The position numbers and the translations under genes are program-made. Positions 15,471 through 18,169 of a stretch of 18,169 nucleotides of DNA are shown one piece after another. Position 1 is the first letter of the stretch; the number at the start of each line of letters is the position of its first letter. The notes under the pieces were generated by a model, which saw only the letters and a list, made by a program, of their open reading frames with translations, did no database searches and was not told the DNA's origin. Source of the stretch: an uncultured Desulfobulbaceae bacterium (lineage in GTDB: Bacteria > Desulfobacterota > Desulfobulbia > Desulfobulbales > BM004); contig CAMYJP010000041.1 of NCBI GenBank assembly GCA_947258675.1, positions 1-18,169 on the forward strand, given 5' to 3'.

Positions 15471-15527
15471 TAAATTAGTTTGCCTTTGGGCCGGAGGCAA
15501 TCCTCCTTTAAAAGGCAATCTAATTTA
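15471..15527. repeat. Large near-perfect palindrome with nested hairpin
   Basis: Outer arms of 17 bases (15471-15487 and 15511-15527; AAATTAG.TTGCCTTT against AAAGGCAA.CTAATTT) pair with one mismatch. Inside, GGAGG and CCTCC (15493-15497, 15502-15506) form a second stem around CAAT. This is seen directly. It sits about 80 bp upstream of the OmpA-type start. No T-run follows and no target duplication is evident. It could be a small MITE-like element, a REP-type repeat or a strong RNA structure. Confidence 0.65.
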
Positions 15528-15663
15528 CTTGTGAAATAGTAAGCATCAAGGATTAAAGAAATCAAGGCCCTTAGAACAAAAGGATGAAAAATAATGTAGG
15601 CTCAAGGGTGAGCTGCAAAAGGTCGGATAGAGAATATTTACTATAAATGGCCAAAATAGCTTT

Positions 15664-15693
15664 TTGACAAAATAAAAACTTCCAACATACACT
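15664..15693 (+). promoter_or_regulatory. Candidate sigma-70 promoter, distal
   Basis: A perfect TTGACA (15664-15669), an 18-base spacer, then TACACT (15688-15693). It lies 270 bp before the branching-enzyme gene, so it would give a long leader or a separate small RNA. Confidence 0.35.
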
Positions 15694-15727
15694 AGAAAAC
15701 AAAGGTCAGGTTGAGAGACGGAAAATC

Positions 15728-15754
15728 TCATCTTGATATTTTATTTTAAGATGA
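15728..15754. repeat. 7-13-7 inverted repeat
   Basis: TCATCTT and AAGATGA are perfect inverted arms around a 13-base AT-rich loop. Confidence 0.4.
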
Positions 15755-15820
15755 AAAGTTACTTGCAATTTAGATACGTTATCAGGATATTATTTATATG
15801 ATACACTCAGTAGAATATCG

Positions 15821-15847
15821 TCCAACATCAGAATTAAAAGTGTTGGA
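15821..15847. repeat. 7-13-7 inverted repeat
   Basis: TCCAACA and TGTTGGA are perfect inverted arms around a 13-base spacer. TCCAACAT also occurs once directly at 15681. It could be an operator upstream of the branching-enzyme gene. Confidence 0.4.
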
Positions 15848-15907
15848 AAGTATTTAGTTAGAAAACTTCTTGATAACATGTGTGATTTTTACAGGGACGG
15901 GTTAATT

Positions 15908-15935
15908 TTGGGTATTATCAAGAAAACTATATAAT
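15908..15935 (+). promoter_or_regulatory. Candidate promoter for the branching-enzyme-like gene
   Basis: A perfect TATAAT (15930-15935) with TTGGGT 16 bases upstream (15908-15913). Transcription would start about 20 bases before the ATG at 15961. The -35 box is poor. Confidence 0.4.
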
Positions 15936-15960
15936 CACTGATTAACTCAGGCTAAGAACA

Positions 15961-17760
15961 ATGAATTCAAAATTTAATAAAGGGGCAACTCCCTACAAGG
16001 GCGGATGTCGGTTTGCCGTGTGGGCACCTAATGCCGAGGAAGTTTTTATAATTGGTAGTTTCAATGAATGGCATAAGACAAAGCACCGAATGAGTAAAGA
16101 TCTTGATGGTGTGTGGTCCATGGATATTCCTGAAGCAAAACCTAACGATGAGTATCGCTATCGAATCATTACTGCCGGAAAGGAGTATCTCAGGATTGAT
16201 CCATACGCCCGACAGGTTACCAGCTCCATGGGGAACGCGATCATTAAACCACTGTATAGTAGGAGGATCAAATCCGAGAAGTACATCCCTCCCTTACTCA
16301 ACGAGATGGTAATCTATGAGCTTCACATCGGGACATTCGGAAAAAAGGAAGGACTGTCGGGCCCTGGGACCCTGGAAGGAGCAATTAACCGCCTTCCCTA
16401 CCTCCAAGAACTTGGAATCAATGCTGTGGAAGTCATGCCGTTGACAGAGTTTGCTGGAGGATATTCATGGGGATACAATCCATCCCACATTTTTGCTGTT
16501 GAAAGCGAATACGGATCACCGCGTTCGTTCCAGGATTTTGTTGATGAGGCACATAAGTTAGGAATTGCTGTTATTGTGGATGTAGTTTACAACCACCTCG
16601 GTCCGAGCGACCTTGATCTCTGGCAATTTGATGGTTGGAATGAGAATGGCAAGGGTGGCATCTATTTCTACAATGATTGGCGCGCCCATACACCATGGGG
16701 GGAAACACGCCCGGATTACGGCCGAAAAGAAGTTAGAGAATACATCTGTGACAACGCTCTTATGTGGATAAAGGAGTTTGACGTTGATGGTCTCCGCTGG
16801 GATATGACAGCGTTCATCCGAAATGTACATGGGCGTGACGACAGCCCTGACAGTGACCTACCCGACGGCTGGAATCTCATGCAGCATGTCAACAAGGAGA
16901 TCAACAATGTCAAGGCAGGGGCCTTTTCAATTGCAGAAGACCTTCAGGGAAATTCGTTTTTGACAAAGGCACAAGAGGACGGAGGGGCTGGATTCAGCGC
17001 ACAGTGGGCAGCACCTTTCGTACATCCTATCCGGGCGGCATTGATTAGCCCTGAAGATAAAAACAGGGATATGGATGCCGTCCGTGATGCTCTCTTGCAT
17101 CGTTACTACCTCGATGCCTTTGAAAGGGTCGTCTATACAGAATCACATGATGAAGTCGCAAACGGAAAGGCGCGCCTACCGGAAGAAGTTGACCCTGGAA
17201 ACGCCTCTTCGTGGATAGCAAAGAAGAAATCAACTTTGGGTGCTGCGATCGTCTTCACAGTGCAGGGTATCCCAATGATGTTTCAAGGGCAAGAAATTCT
17301 GGAAGATGAATGGTTTCATGATCAGGATCCCATCGACTGGAACAAAAAGGATCGTTTCCCAGGAATATTAGCTCTATACAAAGATTTAATCTCTCTTCGG
17401 TTAAACCACGCCGGAGTTTCAAAGGGATTGATCGGACAGGAGGTAAATGTGTTTCATGTGAATCAGAATGACAAACTCATTGCATATCATCGATGGGCAG
17501 AGGGTGGCCCGGGAGACAGTGTCGTTGTAGTTGCCAACTTCTCTTCTTACTCCAGAGAGGATTACGTGCTTGGACTACCTGCAACTGGTCTGTGGATTGT
17601 CAGATTCAATAGCGATAGCAGATATTATGACGCAGAGTTTGGAAATTTTGGCAGCCATCTGGTACATGCTGAGGCAATCACCAAGGATAGCTTACCAGCA
17701 CAGGCTAAATTCAGTGTCGCCCCCTACAGTACGCTTATATTATCACAAGAGAATCAATGA
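15961..17760 (+). CDS. GH13 alpha-glucan branching-enzyme-like protein
   Basis: A 599-aa alpha-amylase superfamily enzyme, probably acting on glycogen or maltodextrin. A CBM48-like domain (about 12-100; FAVWAPNAEEVFIIGSFNEW) precedes the catalytic barrel. All four GH13 motifs are present: DVVYNH at 207-212, GLRWDMT with nucleophile D281, SIAEDLQ with acid/base E326, and TESHDE with H396-D397. A C-terminal beta domain follows. No signal peptide. Motif IV (SHDEVANGK) is like branching enzymes, while DVVYNHLGP resembles trehalohydrolase (TreZ) and isoamylase types, so the exact activity is uncertain. It is shorter than E. coli GlgB (728 aa), lacking the long N-terminal extension. It stands alone, with no glycogen operon visible. 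The ribosome site is weak. Confidence 0.87.
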   Translation: MNSKFNKGATPYKGGCRFAVWAPNAEEVFIIGSFNEWHKTKHRMSKDLDGVWSMDIPEAKPNDEYRYRIITAGKEYLRIDPYARQVTSSMGNAIIKPLYSRRIKSEKYIPPLLNEMVIYELHIGTFGKKEGLSGPGTLEGAINRLPYLQELGINAVEVMPLTEFAGGYSWGYNPSHIFAVESEYGSPRSFQDFVDEAHKLGIAVIVDVVYNHLGPSDLDLWQFDGWNENGKGGIYFYNDWRAHTPWGETRPDYGRKEVREYICDNALMWIKEFDVDGLRWDMTAFIRNVHGRDDSPDSDLPDGWNLMQHVNKEINNVKAGAFSIAEDLQGNSFLTKAQEDGGAGFSAQWAAPFVHPIRAALISPEDKNRDMDAVRDALLHRYYLDAFERVVYTESHDEVANGKARLPEEVDPGNASSWIAKKKSTLGAAIVFTVQGIPMMFQGQEILEDEWFHDQDPIDWNKKDRFPGILALYKDLISLRLNHAGVSKGLIGQEVNVFHVNQNDKLIAYHRWAEGGPGDSVVVVANFSSYSREDYVLGLPATGLWIVRFNSDSRYYDAEFGNFGSHLVHAEAITKDSLPAQAKFSVAPYSTLILSQENQ

Positions 17761-17774
17761 GTTAACAAGGTCCT

Positions 17775-17793
17775 GCCGGAAGGGTATTCCGGC
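17775..17793 (+). terminator. Stem-loop after the branching-enzyme-like gene
   Basis: GCCGGAA and TTCCGGC form a perfect 7-bp stem with a 5-base loop 15 bases after the stop. No T-run follows, so it may be a partial or rho-assisted terminator. Confidence 0.4.
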
Positions 17794-17846
17794 GCAGCCC
17801 ATAACCAATGGCAAGCACCCGACCAAGCTAGCAAAGGAGGACAAAA

Positions 17847-18113
17847 TTAGCAAAAAAAGAAGCGTATATAAAGAAAGCAAAGGCGAAGATAAATGAACAA
17901 GTTGCGAAACTTGATCAATTAAAAGCCAAGGCTCAAGGTGAAATCGCCGAACAAAAAATTAAATCGCATTAAAAAATTGAAGAACTTGAAACGAAAATAA
18001 AAGATGCAAAAACTCATCTTTCTGAAATTGTTGACGCTACCGAGGATGCTTGGGAAAACATCAAAAACAAATTAGATCATCTAGTGTCCCGAATGGTTAG
18101 TGTCGTCATTTAA
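17847..18113 (+). pseudogene. Broken coiled-coil stress-type protein (sll1863-like)
   Basis: An 88-codon reading frame interrupted at an in-frame TAA (17970-17972) and lacking a start codon: a good GGAGG (17836-17840) is followed at normal distance by TTA where ATG is expected. It reads AKKEAYIKKAKAKINEQVA, then LDQLKAKAQGEIAEQ, the stop, and KIEELETKIKDAKTHL, then DATEDAWENIKNKLDHLV. The order of lysine/glutamate helices and the DAWENIK motif match small coiled-coil proteins annotated as sll1863 family stress response proteins. With the stop replaced, both halves join in the same frame as one normal-size protein. The gene looks dead from point mutations. The identity is by pattern recognition only. 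Confidence 0.6.
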
Positions 18114-18169
18114 TAGTCGTTTGGCCCTCTCAACAGAATCAATAATTGACTGGGCGCTTTTTTTCCATT

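Larger units (their letters stand above)
15394..15960. other. Gene-free 567-bp intergenic region with inverted repeats
   Basis: No ORF with credible coding features on either strand. It contains the large palindrome at 15471-15527, two smaller inverted repeats (15728-15754 and 15821-15847), and candidate promoters toward the branching-enzyme gene. The region is AT-rich overall. Confidence 0.6.

Noticed and set aside
17531..17896. 121-codon plus-strand frame across the end of the branching-enzyme gene
   Set aside because: Mostly overlaps the enzyme in another frame and has no recognisable features; its tail runs across the decayed coiled-coil gene.

Overview
This is a chromosomal window from what looks like a Gram-negative bacterium. 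The evidence is an outer-membrane lipoprotein with an OmpA C-terminal domain, exported periplasmic-type proteins, an MscS channel and a KefB-type antiporter. The mixture (RimK/retropepsin genes, DUF3124, inactive-transglutaminase 7TM protein, N-formylglutamate amidohydrolase) is reminiscent of Desulfobacterota (sulfate-reducer-like) genomes. That placement is inferred from gene content only. Base composition is uneven: the block around 5.2-7.3 kb is visibly AT-richer than the amidohydrolase gene that follows it. There are no tRNA, rRNA, CRISPR or phage genes.

Layout. (1) 0.15-1.94 kb, minus strand: a two-gene operon, retropepsin-like 'ATP-dependent zinc protease' (RimB-like) then RimK, the S6-type glutamate ligase, here with an extra C-terminal RCK_C-like domain. 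(2) 2.09-3.71 kb, minus: tandem universal stress protein, DUF2062 membrane protein and a possible 34-codon ORF, with overlapping junctions. (3) 3.89-4.90 kb, plus: a CNNM/DUF21 membrane protein. (4) 4.90-5.19 kb: a gene-free stretch with a probable scrap of an IS3-type transposase start. (5) 5.19-8.46 kb: a 7TM inactive transglutaminase (minus), divergent from a second, exported retropepsin-like protein (plus), followed by an AstE/AspA-type zinc deacylase (plus). (6) 8.51-10.85 kb, minus: a secreted LpoB/CsgG-like protein, then the coupled pair N-formylglutamate amidohydrolase and MscS channel. (7) 11.08-13.58 kb, minus: a KefB-type antiporter split by an apparent one-base frameshift, then a DUF3124 protein. 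(8) 13.79-15.39 kb, minus: an OmpA/DUF4398 lipoprotein. (9) 15.39-15.96 kb: a 567-bp gene-free region with a large palindrome, two smaller inverted repeats and candidate promoters. (10) 15.96-17.76 kb, plus: a GH13 branching-enzyme-like protein, then a decayed coiled-coil stress-protein gene at the right edge.

Theme. Many of the genes concern glutamate (or other amino-acid) amide bonds: one writer (RimK) and several predicted cleavers or associated proteins (two retropepsin-like proteins, an AstE/AspA-like hydrolase, an N-formylglutamate amidohydrolase, an inactive transglutaminase). They are interleaved with genes for potassium and osmotic control (MscS, KefB with RCK domains, a RimK carrying an RCK_C-like domain). 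A link between glutamate-tag metabolism and ionic or osmotic state is the most interesting hypothesis here, but it is inference. The firmest observations are the RimK fusion, the split antiporter, the missing transglutaminase catalytic residues, and the broken gene at the right edge.
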